Positions 49,762 to 60,855 of a DNA stretch of 64,000 bases are shown piece by piece (the first letter of the stretch is position 1; the number at the start of each line of letters is the position of its first letter). Under the pieces are notes generated by a model. The model was given only the letters and a program-made list of their open reading frames with translations, was not told the DNA's origin and did no database searches. The stretch is from assembly GCA_027579435.1 (NCBI GenBank), contig JANBPK010000719.1, forward strand, positions 1-64,000, written 5' to 3'. The stretch comes from Candolleomyces eurysporus. Taxonomy: Eukaryota > Basidiomycota > Agaricomycetes > Agaricales > Psathyrellaceae. The position numbers were made by a program, and so were the translations under genes.

Positions 49762-50031
49762 TCATTAAAACAAAGCAGCGTGCTTCGACGATCTTGGAGT
49801 AAATTCGCATTGATAAGGCAATGGTGTTCTGTGCCTGAAAATATTTAGTGATTTTGCAATCAAGACGGAAGAGGTACTTACGAAACGACATCCGAGGAAG
49901 CGTGAAACACCATCTCAGTTGGGTTTCCCAACTCATCTTTGGGGGGTGTGATGTCGAAGGCGGCCAACATGGACGAAGCCAAAATGAATATCGCTTCGTT
50001 GCTCAGATGACGGCCCGGACATATGCTGTCG
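49762..50031 (-). pseudogene. 3' fragment of a cytochrome P450 (CYP-3)
   Basis: It matches the last two exons of the P450 at 56.8-57.06 kb: CPGRHLSNEAIFILASSMLA, FDITPPKDELGNP and the final short exon. Homology ends within a few bases of the exon boundary before the heme-loop cysteine, where NLR-derived sequence begins. It stands convergent to copy U3, as the full P450 does to U4. Confidence 0.8.
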
Positions 50032-52250
50032 ACGATGAAATACTGAGGCTTCTGCGTCAGAACAATGGCGATCCAATGGACTTCCAAAGCATCCAGACAC
50101 GAGCGGGAAGCAGGCCGAATACCTACCTAACAGTCGGAAGCCAGATGTTGAGCAGTCATTCGAATGGATCTCAAGTTCGACGGAGCTCGTCTCTGGTGTA
50201 TTGATGGGCCTGCCGGTATCGGGAAATCCACGTTCGCTCGCCATCTCTCGGACGAGCTTCGGTCAGTTGGTTGGTTGGGTGCCTTGGTCTTCCTGGGTGC
50301 CTTTCCGACTGATACGACAGAGCCTGAGACGGTAATCAAGACGCTAGCCCATGAGCTCGGTAATATCCATCCTCGAGCAATACCGAAGGTCGTGGAAGCA
50401 ATAAACCAGTGTCACGCCACCTCGCTGGAGAACCATCTTGAGGGTTATATCCTCGAAACGGTGCGATCGCTCAACCACCCACGTCCACTCATCATCATTG
50501 TCAATGCCATTGATAGATGGCAAGATCATCCAAGATTTATCGAATCCCTTGCTCATCTTAACTAGCTTAACTCGGAGAGCGCTATTGTCAAGTTAATGAT
50601 CACAAGTCGCTTGAATCTCCGCACTTCCTGCTTACCCGATATCGACAAGATCTCCATACACACATACCCTCTTCTTCCTGTCTCAACAGACAGCATGAAA
50701 GTCTATTTCGACAAGCATCTGGCGACTGTTCCGTGGGTGGATGAACGGAAGGCAAGTGCTGCAGACATCAACAAGCTCAACCCTCTCAGGTGGTCCACCT
50801 GTTTGGGCATCGACCGTGATCTCGATGCTGTCGGACAGCATCGAGATCACGGTCAAGTCACCAACTGCTTGGCCAAGCTAAAGGCCCTAGCTTGGCCAAC
50901 TCACTTCGCTTAGTCGCTTGGGCCGCTTGGGGCAACTTTCCCAACCGGCTCAAGCTGCGCCAAGCTGATTGGACATTTTACTGATGTCGCAGCCATTCAG
51001 CAAGTTTACGCCCCACGAGATTCTCTCTGGGATCCTTGCAAGGCAGGAGGTTGGCGGCAGTGAAGGACTCACAGAGCTGTATTACAACGCCCTCTTGCGC
51101 CTGTTCCCCACCCCGGAGGCCCAAATGTATCTCCCGTAGTATATGGGAGCCGCGCTAGTCCTCCAGGAACCCCTTCCCCTGTCCGATTTCTCAAAACTCA
51201 TCGAAATGCCTCCCCATCTCACGAGAAGCATTCATTTAGCCCTCTCCGCAATCCAGACACGATCACGCATGGCTCAGAGAACACAGTCCACCCGGCATCC
51301 ACCCGTTTTCGTCTATCGTTCCTCGAAAATATCCAGGCCATACCAGCAGGGAGTGCGTTCGTAATCTCAGCTTTCGATTCTCACTCGGCAGTGGGGCTCA
51401 CCTGTTTCAGCCAGATCGCCACCCTTCCGCGTATGTCGTCAAACCAGACCCTGTTTTGCACGGGACGAACCGGTCGCTTGATGAATGGGTGAAAACCCGG
51501 CATTTTTCAACGTTGCACGCCATCCCATTGGCACACAACAGCGATGGGCGACACTGTTTCTCGCCGCACTGTTTCCAGAGGCAGAGGAGGTTCTGGTGAT
51601 GGAGGAGCAGGATATGTCATCCATTCTCATCGATCATGGGGATTAGCAACAATTTGAATGAAGATAGTGGCAATCACCGGGCGTTGGAAGTGGCATGTTT
51701 AGAGGTTGCTGTGCGAGTGGGGAGTGATTATGACGATGCCTGGTACAATTTGGGATGGTGCTACAATAAAATGGGGGGAGAACAGCACAATAGAGACATC
51801 AATGCCCTAAACGAGAGCATTTCGCATCTTCGTAACGCGCTTGCACTCCAGCCATCACCCCATCCAAACCAGGCTTTGTCGCTCAGCCACCTTGGGAGTG
51901 CACTCCAAACTCTCTTCGAGCGCAATAGAGACATCAATGTCCTGAACGAGGGCATTTCCCATCATCGTGATGCGCTTGCACTCCGGCCAGCGCGCCATCG
52001 GTCACTCAACAGCCTTGCCACAGCTCTCCTATCTCAATACAGCCATAATGGGGGAATTGGAATTCTCAATGAAGTGATTGTACTTCGCCGCGTGCTTCTC
52101 GTCCTGCGTCCCTCACGGCATCATTACCGAGCTTACAATGTCAAACGCTTTGTGGAACTTTTGAAGATTCATTTCTCACTCACTGGGGAAGAAGCGGACC
52201 ATGATGAAATCGAAGCTTCACAGCGAGAACTTAGACAAATCCAAATTTGA
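50032..52250 (+). pseudogene. NLR-like NACHT-TPR gene, decayed
   Basis: A NACHT ATPase core is visible: LWCIDGPAGIGKSTFARHLS (Walker A at about 50,200) and PRPLIIIVNAIDRW, a Walker B in which the usual aspartate is asparagine. A sensor-like segment LMITSRLNLR follows. Beyond 50,990 come winged-helix-like pieces (FTPHEILSGILARQ, ELYYNALLRLFPTPEAQMYL, GAALVLQEPLPLSDFSKLIE), then TPR repeats from 51,636 to 52,250 ending SLTGEEADHDEIEASQREL. A TAG at 50563-50565, another stop after QMYLP near 51,138 and several frame changes break it. Fungal NLRs act in non-self recognition and programmed cell death; this copy is dead or badly damaged. Confidence 0.75.
50812..50899. repeat. Two consecutive inverted repeats (hairpins) inside the NLR pseudogene
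   Basis: Hairpin 1: 50812-50832 and 50834-50854 are perfect reverse complements of 21 bases with a one-base loop (G at 50833). Hairpin 2: TTGGCCAAGCTA at 50869-50880 and TAGCTTGGCCAA at 50888-50899, with a 7-base spacer. They lie between the NACHT part and the winged-helix-like part. Confidence 0.9.
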
Positions 52251-52420
52251 CGGCCCACCAGGAGCATGATAGGTCGGGAACAGAAGATGGTGTACCGGAA
52301 GAGGATCCGGACGTAGTCGTCTCCCTATCATTCCGCTATAGACATCGGTGGTCCAAATGGCTTGTTTCCCTTGTCTCCCCTTCGGGGTGATTCAGCTTAT
52401 TGCTTAGTTATTGGTGCATG

Positions 52421-52790
52421 TATAGAGCGACTGCATCGTCCGTAGATGCGTGAGATACTTTGACACTATGATTCTTCTTCATGATAATTTAGTATGCTGG
52501 GACCCTCGAGCACTGTGAGTGCGATTTCAAGCTCATTATATCAATACTAAGCCGATCATTTTCAGGGTACGACCGGTCTGTCCTCGTCATTTTCCGAGAC
52601 GCAGACGAGGCACTCTCCAAATCAAAGGCCATGCGTGGGGTTCGGAGCAGCTCAGTTCTGCTATCGATCCACCATTTTTGCCTTTTACAAGAAACGTTGC
52701 AGCCGCTTTGCTCAACAAGTTGCAGTCTGATGACAAGATCATAAGAAACGAATGAAAAGCACTGACGTTCCCCATATACCCTCCTTGGTA
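52421..52790 (+). pseudogene. Rearranged relic of the 2OG oxygenase gene
   Basis: Three pieces of the copy A gene are mixed. 52,422-52,460 matches bases 3,293-3,332 in the antisense direction. 52,495-52,750 matches exons 5-6 in sense (GGGACCCTCGAGCACT, the intron, then YDRSVLVIFRDADEA). 52,764-52,787 matches the exon 4 donor region in antisense (ACGTTCCCCATATACCCTCC). It directly follows the NLR 3' flank. It is non-coding debris. Confidence 0.7.
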
Positions 52791-53204
52791 GCCCGGCCGA
52801 ATTAGTGGGTGACGATAAGTGGGATCGTAGTTGTTATATGCATGAAGCCTGCCGAAAGCAGTCGGTACGAAAATGGCTAAAAGGGCCCAATCGATGGCCT
52901 GGTCACTCGCGACTCAGAGCTTGGCGACGATTTCGACACCGAGGATGATGAGGACGCTGGAACGGCGCCAGTGAATGTGGTGTGGAGATTGTGTTCGGTC
53001 TGGACGCAGACCCGAACATATCTCCCGTTGCTCCATTCGAACGAACGCCTTCCATATTCGGACGACGACTTAGAGGTTTAGGCGCAAGCGCCTTGTGCGC
53101 ACGCACCACCCTCGCCCCATCTCTCTTCCTATCTCGTGGTACCATACGGTACACAGGAGACGTTCGGACGGTCTCGTATCGTTCGTTCTCCCGTTCTCCT
53201 CCGA

Positions 53205-53335
53205 TGTAGTATAAAAGTATTTTTTTTTAGTTGTTTTTGTCTCGGTGTGTTCTTGGACCACCACTCTCTCTTTCTCATTTTCTCTCTCTCTCTTATTCGT
53301 CCTATCTCAACACACTTACTTCGAATATATTCGCT
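53205..53335 (+). promoter_or_regulatory. Strong core-promoter-like segment, possibly part of a solo LTR
   Basis: AGTATAAAAGTA at about 53,209-53,220 is followed by a long C/T-rich tract (CTCTCTCTTTCTCATTTTCT and further CT repeats) and a CAACACAC initiator-like stretch. No gene follows within 500 bases; the next start is the unrelated copy U4 at 53,887. LTR boundaries or a target duplication could not be found. Confidence 0.4.
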
Positions 53336-53886
53336 CCCTATCAACCTACAATCGACGTTGCTAACGATACGGCGTCGAACGAGTGAGTTTACCCCTGCGA
53401 AACACTAGGTGTCCCATCCCCCCTTTTTAGCCCCCTTCGCACTCGCGAGACTTATCGTCTCTACAGTGGGGTCGGGAGATATGATTTATCAGCGATTTGT
53501 AGTGCTATCTGCGAGTTTTTAGGTCCCTAAATTTGATTTCCTGCCCACAACACCAAAGTTTCGTTGCATAACATGCCCTTAATTCAGTATTTTTCTCGAG
53601 ATGGCATGCCACTTTCACTAAATGTGAGCTGATTCAGAGCTACGACTCTTTTCAAATTCCAACTTTCTGAAGGCAGCGCAGCAAATGGGTTTACCCTCAC
53701 ATTGCTGGAGGCGCCATTCTCCTACCGTGTCAGGGAGAGCACCCAACGCTAGGCACACCGTGCTTGGACCTCCAGGCCTGTATAATGGGGGTCCCGATTT
53801 GGTCCATCACACATCATTAATCGCATGTGACCCTCGTGGGACTAGCAATGCAATACCGAGCCCAACTTTCATCGCACCCTCAACTC
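53336..53886. other. Upstream flank of copy U4
   Basis: From about 53,471 it is homologous to 27,633-28,163 in front of copy U2. No gene is seen. Confidence 0.55.
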
Positions 53887-55700
53887 ATGGCCAACCCAAC
53901 ATTCAAGGAACAAGTTCGATTTCTCTCGGCCATTCTCGATGGGAGAAGTGGAACGGAAAGAATGCCATCAGGGAAACGATCCACGGCTTTGGCTGATATC
54001 GAAGCCTTGGTCTCCCTGTTGAACGTGACCTCGCTCGATGACCCAGGAGGCAATCGCGTTGTTGCCGCCACTGGTCGCATTGCATTGGACGGTGTTCATG
54101 TGTATTTGGCCGCATCTCATCCTCAATGGACTGAGGAGGAAGGGTCCGAAACGGTGGTGAAACCTAGCTCTGACTCGGTCAAGTCCATCTTGGAGAGCTG
54201 GAAAGTTTCGTACGTTACCGTCTATATCACTCTGCCAATGACAGCGATAGAGACTGGTTTCTGCGGCTTAGGGAAGATGTCGGTTGGGAGGTTCACTTGA
54301 GTCAACTTCTCAAGTTGATCAACGAGTACAGGCAGTCGGATGAACTCTCGAGCCCGGAGAAACGTGACTACCTATACCTCTTCACTCTGCGTCGCTGCCA
54401 CAGAAAACTGGCCAATCGCATGATTCTAGGTCGGAGGATCTGGGGTCAAGATCCTTTCAAGCTCATTCACGATTATCTGATCTCGGAAAACCCGAATTTT
54501 CATTCGTTCCGGATCGAACTCCACCGAAACAGTCGGGAAGGTCTCGGGAAAAGGGGTATCAATCCATATGCTGGGTCTGTGCCGCCGCTTCGAACGTTAA
54601 CGTACCCCGTGAATGTGAAAAACGTAGCGACATGGCTGGAGTTCCTTCAGGAGAAGTATTCCACAGTTTGGAAGTACCTCATCAAAACCATTCCTGCGAC
54701 CGACACAACGAAGGAAGAGTTCGGACCGAAACAGCAATCGGAAACCTCGATGACAGACATACGCAAAGCCGAGCGCTCTCTCGAGGTTATCTACGAAATT
54801 TCCTGCACGCCTCTGCTCAAGAATATCGTAGGAGCCATTCCGGGCCTGGCGTCGAAGCTAATGGGCGTACAACTAGAATATGGTATGAATCGTTTTATTG
54901 AGATTTGTTGCACTGGTTCTGACTGATGGTCATCCTCTGTATGGATAGATCACGATACCACTGAGCTCGATGCTGCCGATATTGCCGAGGGGGACGTTCG
55001 TCTTGACGCTTTCCTCAAGATGATATTTTCGCCTCTACGGGCTATTACACATTTGCGCAGACGGTTCCTCAAAGCTTGCCATCCTGGGATCAAGGTCCGG
55101 CTGGTGAAAATTCCGATGGATGAAGGACCAACACAAGGGGAGGAATGCAAGAAGCTTCTGCGAAATCCTGAGAGGTTTGTTCGCGGGTTTTCCTTGACAT
55201 GGGCTCAGGGTCGCGTCGACGAGTTCGAAAACCGGGCACAGTCGAATGAACCACTGCAACGTACTTGGGTAAACTTGAACCAGCATCCTGAAGCCGTCCT
55301 AATGGTCAGAATTTACCAGCTAGGGCCCGAGAAACGATTAGAACTTTTCGGTTCGGTAAATATTCATCCTCTAAACCCATTCTGCTATTCTATCACAACT
55401 TACCAGTGGTTTCCACAGGATATACCTCTGGCATCCAGCCGCCAACTTTGCTTTTGCTGTTACCAACTTGCGAGGCTGCTCAACCAACAAAACCTGCGCC
55501 CAGTCCCGAAACTCGTACCTCCTGGCACGGATGGAGTTGTCCGGGCCTGGTCACCACCTCCTGGTATTCCCGAGGTGGTCCTGTTCACACTGAAAGACCA
55601 TTTATCCGAGGTGGTGGACAGGATGGTTGATCGAGAGTTGGATATCCCGTATTCGGACGCTTCACCATGGGATGATTCCGATTATGATGGTGATGACTGA
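53887..55700 (+). CDS. OTT_1508-like deaminase family protein, copy U4 (HPE variant)
   Basis: Exons 53887-54209, 54272-54882, 54949-55355 and 55419-55700 join in frame to 540 residues. MANPTFKEQVRFLSAILDG opens the protein. This start was chosen because it aligns with the U1 start, although another in-frame ATG lies at 53848. Domains in order: a short N-terminal region, a helical region (LLKLINEYR to LMGVQLEYG), then a basic strand-rich part (IKVRLVKIPMDEG). The putative zinc site follows: NQHPEAVLM, then LCFCCYQLARLL and PGTDGVVRAWSPPPGIP. An acidic tail DDSDYDGDD ends it. Compared with U1 the alanine of HAE is proline and THG is TDG, which may alter or abolish catalysis. It is almost identical to U2. 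A complete P450 lies convergently downstream. Confidence 0.6.
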
Positions 55701-56802
55701 CGCTCGACTGACCAGTTCACCTCTGAGACGGACTTCTTATGCCTGTATCATGATGGCCTCCCTTTATTTTTCTCGCACCTCCAGTGTCTCTGTTTTTACA
55801 ACGTAGTCATCGATTAATATTTCATATTTGTAATCAAACGTTCTGTCCTTTAGCGCCCTTTGCGATTCCATATGCTTACACGGAATTAGGATCATCTGCT
55901 TTGACTCTACCTTCATCCATCTTTGTCGCCATTCTTTCATCTTATGGCTACCCCCAACGAACGAGGGTATAATTTTCGTCCTAACAACCTTCCTTTCTGT
56001 ATTGCTGTTCAAACTTGACGTGCTCCTTAGCGACTTTTAAACTCTGGATCGTCGTCAGGAAAGTCAACCGAACTTGAAACTCGTACACCCTGGCACACAT
56101 GGCGCTATTTTTGACTAGCCGCCACCACCTGGTATTCCTGACCAGATTCCGGAGAAGCTAAACAACGATATGTATAGGGTGTTTGAGAGCATTGCTTATC
56201 GAGGGTTGGGAAAGGGCGCCCCAAGATCATGATGGAATCAATCAACTTTTTGATGGTGACAAGTTCGTTGTATCCATTCTTGAGATAGACCCTGAGGTGG
56301 GATGATTTCGACAACAAGGCTACATCTTAGACATTCGTAACAGCTCGACGCAGATCAGGACCAGTAGCAGCTCTGGATAAGTATCTTTCGTTCAAGTCAC
56401 TTAGGCTCTCGCTATAATTTCCCTCGCCCTTAGGATATTCTTAATGACGAAGAGCAAGGGACAAATAAACACGATATCAGAGTCGAGGACCTTACCCTCG
56501 CTTTCACCCTTCAGGCTTGATGTTTCTGCGTGTCGGACGCCAGGCTTGCAAATAGGAGCTTTGAGAGCGTTTCAACTTCCAGATGAGCTATGGTAAATTG
56601 GAACAACGGAAATAGATTTGTATTCGAGGCCTGCCAATCTGCGGGCTTTCCAAATGCATCAATGATTCATACAGTAGGTGTCTAAGTAGCAATACAAGTG
56701 CAAAGATATTAAAGTTCTGAGTGATGTACAATACGATAGGGAGAAGACTAATTCTAGACGAAATTGACATTGACGAAGCGATTCGAAGTACCAGCCTCAG
56801 GT
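55701..56802. other. Region between copy U4 and the P450; no gene
   Basis: The first 400 bases are shared with the flanks of U2 and U3. 56,100-56,580 shows only short frames. No RNA gene or promoter is evident. Confidence 0.45.
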
Positions 56803-58927
56803 TCATTGAAACAAAGCAGCGTGCTTCGACGATCTTGGAGTAAATTCACATTGATAAGGCAATGGTGTCCTGTGGCCCGAAAATACTTAGTAATTTTGCA
56901 ACCGAGGCGGAAGAGGTACTTACGAAACGACATCCGAGGAAGGGTTAAACACCATCTCAATTGGGTTTCCCGACTCATCCTTGGGCGGTGTGATATCGAA
57001 AGCGGCTAACATGGACGCAGCCAAAATGAAGATGGCGTCGTTGCTCAAATGACGACCCGGACATATGCTGTGTAAGCCCCTTCATCAGCTTTTCACCAAC
57101 CCTTGAGAGATAAATCCAACTCACCGACGACCATAGCCGAATGCGGCTGATTCGGGATCTCGCACCCCAGTGTTGAGCTTTCCATCCTTCACATATCGTT
57201 CAGGCATGAATTCCATTGGTTTCTCAAACACCTCGGGATCATGCATAAACGCCCTACGTCATCACATCAATGAACAAAGTCAGCGGTTAGGGCGCTAGGC
57301 ACCCGAGGACTGAAGACTTACCAGGTGTTCATCATGATATATGTTCCTTTAGGTATGAAGTACCCGTTGTAGACGCTGTCCTCGGCGCTTGCCCTCGAAA
57401 GACCTATAATAGGCACCGAGTAAGCTAAAAAGAAGACCGGTGCGGACAAGACGTTTGGGAACCTACCGAGAGGCACAACGGAGTGCCATCGACTAACTTC
57501 CTTTACGACTGCGGCGACGTAGGGCAGGTTTTCGCGGTCCGAGAGCTGTGGTAAACGGTCGTTTCCAATGACGAGATCGATTTCTTCTTGAGCCTTCTTC
57601 TGAACCCTGGGGTGGGTAGCAAGGGCGAAGACAAGGGCCCATGACGAACTGACAGTCTAATCAGGAGTTAGATCGAGGTGTACATCTGACCGGTTATGTC
57701 GGGGTTTCACATACGGTATCAGCGCCAGCTGTTCGTGAAAGCGGATATCAGTCGCTCCGTTAGTTTCCAAAGTCCGAGGAATGACGTACTCAAATACGCA
57801 ATGTTGCAAACATTCTTTGCCACAAACTCGCTGCCAATCCAGCTCGGGGGCTTCTCATCTTGCAGCTTGTCCACCAAATCCGCTGCCATACTTGGGTAGG
57901 CACTTGTATTGCCCTCTTGCTGTCAAGGACAACAACCATGAGAATAACATTGGTATGACGAGATATCGAACCAGACCCACCGCGTTATCTTTGGCAGCTT
58001 CGAACGGCCCTGACAGCATTTGTTTGTTCAACTCATTGAGATCTCTTAGGCGCTGCTTGAAGCCGGCTCCCGGGAACCAATCAGGGATCTTGCCCAGACT
58101 CGGGAAGGAGTTCACGAGATATCGACCAGGGACGATGGCCTCGGTGAAGGACTGAACGAGCTTTTCAGCGTCTGTGACCAAACGCCTGTTGGTCTCGGTA
58201 TCGTCAAATCCATACGCCACCCTCATGATGACGGATCCCAGGGTGCTAGGAAAGGAGAGAGTGAGTCAGATGGTAAAGGAAGCAACACGATGTTAATAAC
58301 GTACAATCGGACATGATCTCGGAAGTCAGCAGGCGTTTCGGAGAGTCTGCGTAGCAAATTAAAAGCTTCTTGCTCCATGATTGGGTGATACTGCACGACG
58401 GCATTGTGGTTGAGATATTGGTGGAATACTCGACGGTCATGGCGCCACTCTTGGCCGTAGTTCCTCATTGCGAAGCTGTAGGTAAGATCGATGCTGTAGA
58501 AAGTGAATTAGAACATGAAACGAGGTGGTGGCTGATCCTGTCAAACCGTACAATTGACCAGCGGGTAACGAGGGCCTATCGGAGTACATCGTCGCGTGCT
58601 TCTCCATCATGTCTTCAGTGCGCTCTAGGCTACCCAGGATGAGAATCGGTTGCCCCATGACGTCGAGGTAGACCATATCGCCTGCAAGAAAGCCTTCAGC
58701 ATGTTGAAGGGAGATAGCTACGAGCATCACACACCATATTGCTTCGTCCATTCTTGGTATACCTTCCACTGTTCATCTTGAGGTAGTTGCAGCATGTTGC
58801 CCAAGATAGGCAAGCCTTTTGGTCCAGGGGGAACAGGCAAGCCTTGAGGATTTCTCTTCTTGTTATCTGCCATGTTCTTCACGGCCCAGACGAGTCCTCC
58901 GCCTGCGAGCAATGCTGCTGGGTGCAT
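56803..58927 (-). CDS. Cytochrome P450 monooxygenase, complete copy
   Basis: The start at 58927 opens MHPAALLAGGGLVWAVKNMA (membrane anchor), followed by the proline-rich hinge GLPVPPGPKGLPILGNMLQL. Later landmarks are YGQEWRHDRRVFHQYLN, the I-helix oxygen-binding motif AGADTT across an intron near 57,690, KEVSRW (ExxR), FIPKGTYIMMNTW, MEFMPERYV and FGYGRR joined to ICPGRHLS, the heme-cysteine loop at about 57,060. It is a microsomal-type enzyme of roughly 500 residues that oxidises small molecules with a P450 reductase; the substrate is unknown. The 3' end is unclear. The best fit is a short last exon ending at TGA 56805-56803. Two partial copies exist at 30.5-32.0 and 49.8-50.0 kb. It stands convergent with copy U4. 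Confidence 0.82.
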
Positions 58928-60855
58928 ATCTGTGTAGCTGTTGAGAGTAGTTGAAAGAAGCTAGATGAGTTGAGAAAGTGAAGAGGGATGGTGATGACGC
59001 TCCACCACTTCTCTGACCCTCTTTTAAGGACTGCATCGAATCCTTGAAAAGTTTATTGGTCACTGAAATCTGGTTGGACGAAGTTCAAAGCCAATGGGCT
59101 ATGTCAGAGGCGCTTACGGGAGGCCCACTCGGAAACCGACGCCAGACGGACTTGCGACGGGCCAAACATTTCCTTCGTCGAAAGAGCGTTCCGTAAAGGT
59201 GTACAAACAAGAATGTCAGGTGGTTCTCTCGCTACGTAAGGTTTGAGATGCTCGTACTCACCGATGAGAGAAGGATAGCTGGGATGGAGACTTGGTGGGC
59301 CACCAAGTCGTAACGTCGGCTGATGACGACGGTTTGTCGGGCGTTGGGGCGAAGTGTGTGAAACTCCCACTCGTATTTACCTCGAGGTGCTCGAAATAGG
59401 CACCAAGGTCGGTATTCCGGCGATATCTGTCAAAGCATCCCATCATTGGCACTACCTACTGGGAGATTTACGAAAGATCGGCACGCTCTGATACAAATAA
59501 TATCGTCGGCCGCCAATTGGGAAGCCACGATCGTCAAAAGTCCGAGACACTGTCATCGAGCGAATTGGCGATGGTTCAAATCCTGGAGTAGTAAGCTGAC
59601 GGAGTGGCGTGCATCCATGTGCCGCACGGCGAAATTGCCCATACTGATCCTTGCAGACTATTGCCGTAACTCGCAGTTTCGAGAATCGCGCATAGGAGAA
59701 TACTGACTCCCTTACGATACTTCTTCCTCTTCGATTCGGAGCGAGGGGTAGCAGAAGCACGGCGATTCGGGCTCACTGGCTCGAGTGGAGTGGGGCAGAT
59801 ATTGCCAAAGTGAAACCTATTAACCCACTGGAAGTGGACTAGGACGTCTCTTTGAGGTTTCCTAGCCAAGGTATTAAGCAATGACGAGTGATTATCATTG
59901 TCAAGGCAGATAACACTGCAATTGGAGTGGTTGTCTTAGGGACAGCGAAAGATGATGAACCTGGGTCATTACTTTGATTTGTCGGAAGCGCGAGCTACAC
60001 CCACCTCAGATAATCCGCCCCGGTGAGCTATAGAACCGCCCTATTCATAGGCATGGGACGGTTTTAGTGGGTCTTTGCCTCAACTCGGAGCAGCGGGTCT
60101 GAAGTGTCCCTAGCTTGAATGCACTGCAGGTCTCCCAGCTCGACCCACGTCCTACACTCATTTTTAGAATGCCGGAGCAGCTACATGAGAGTCCGAAAGA
60201 CATCGGCCCTTCCGCGAGCAGCGTGTCAGCGGCTGCAGACATTTGAATGCAGACACAGACTCCGAGAAGTCATGGATGACAGCAGAACTGCCCCTATCAC
60301 GTCGTTCATTACCTTCCTTACAGTTTCCTGCAATGGGCATAGGGCTTTCTGCCGAATAACGCCACTCATGAACATTCGACGTGTCGCTCATCTGGAAGAA
60401 AGCCTGGACTTCTGCAACGTTCAAAACGTGTGCAGCCATTTAGACAGAAGACTCACCTCATTCAGTCTATCGCCATTCTCGCCGCCCATATTGTCAAGAA
60501 TGATGTAAGAGAGAAGGTTCTTGAGCGTTATAGCTGTTCGGGTCGTTTGTTGGCTAAAGAAGGTGCAGGTCGTCACGATGATCAATGGTGCGAACTGATT
60601 CGGCACGTCGGCAAGGAAGGCGTATGGGGAAAATATTTCCCACCTAAATGTTCATGTTTTCTTCTTTCTTCTCATTCCTTCCCTGATTTGTAGGTTGCAA
60701 ACGCTCACTTCATTTCTGCACGATAAGACCTTTCAATCAGCCAGGAAGCAAGGGGCAAATTAAAAGGTGCCATTTGTGTCACGGTCTGCTCGGGTGCTGG
60801 AACTGCCGACCATAATCCCCTCGACCTTCTCGCCGTTCCTCGATTGATCGACGAA
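58928..60855. other. No recognised gene
   Basis: Minus-strand frames at 59,104-59,370, 59,576-59,881 and 60,164-60,439 reach 88-101 codons but carry no family signature. The piece with REPPDILVCTPL (near 59,200) looks protein-like and may be a relic. A GGTTCAAATCC box at about 59,574 was examined for a tRNA and rejected. Confidence 0.35.

Noticed and set aside
49878..50250. Minus-strand frames extending the P450 fragment to the left of the NLR
   Set aside because: Similarity to the P450 stops near 50,031. Beyond it the minus frame is antisense to the NACHT coding sequence.
53260..53300. CT-rich tract as a simple microsatellite
   Set aside because: Interpreted instead as the pyrimidine tract of a core promoter, because a TATA box stands upstream and an initiator-like stretch downstream.
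59553..59600. GGTTCAAATCC box suggesting a tRNA T-arm
   Set aside because: The flanking bases do not pair into a T stem, and no D-arm, anticodon arm or acceptor stem can be built at the right distances.
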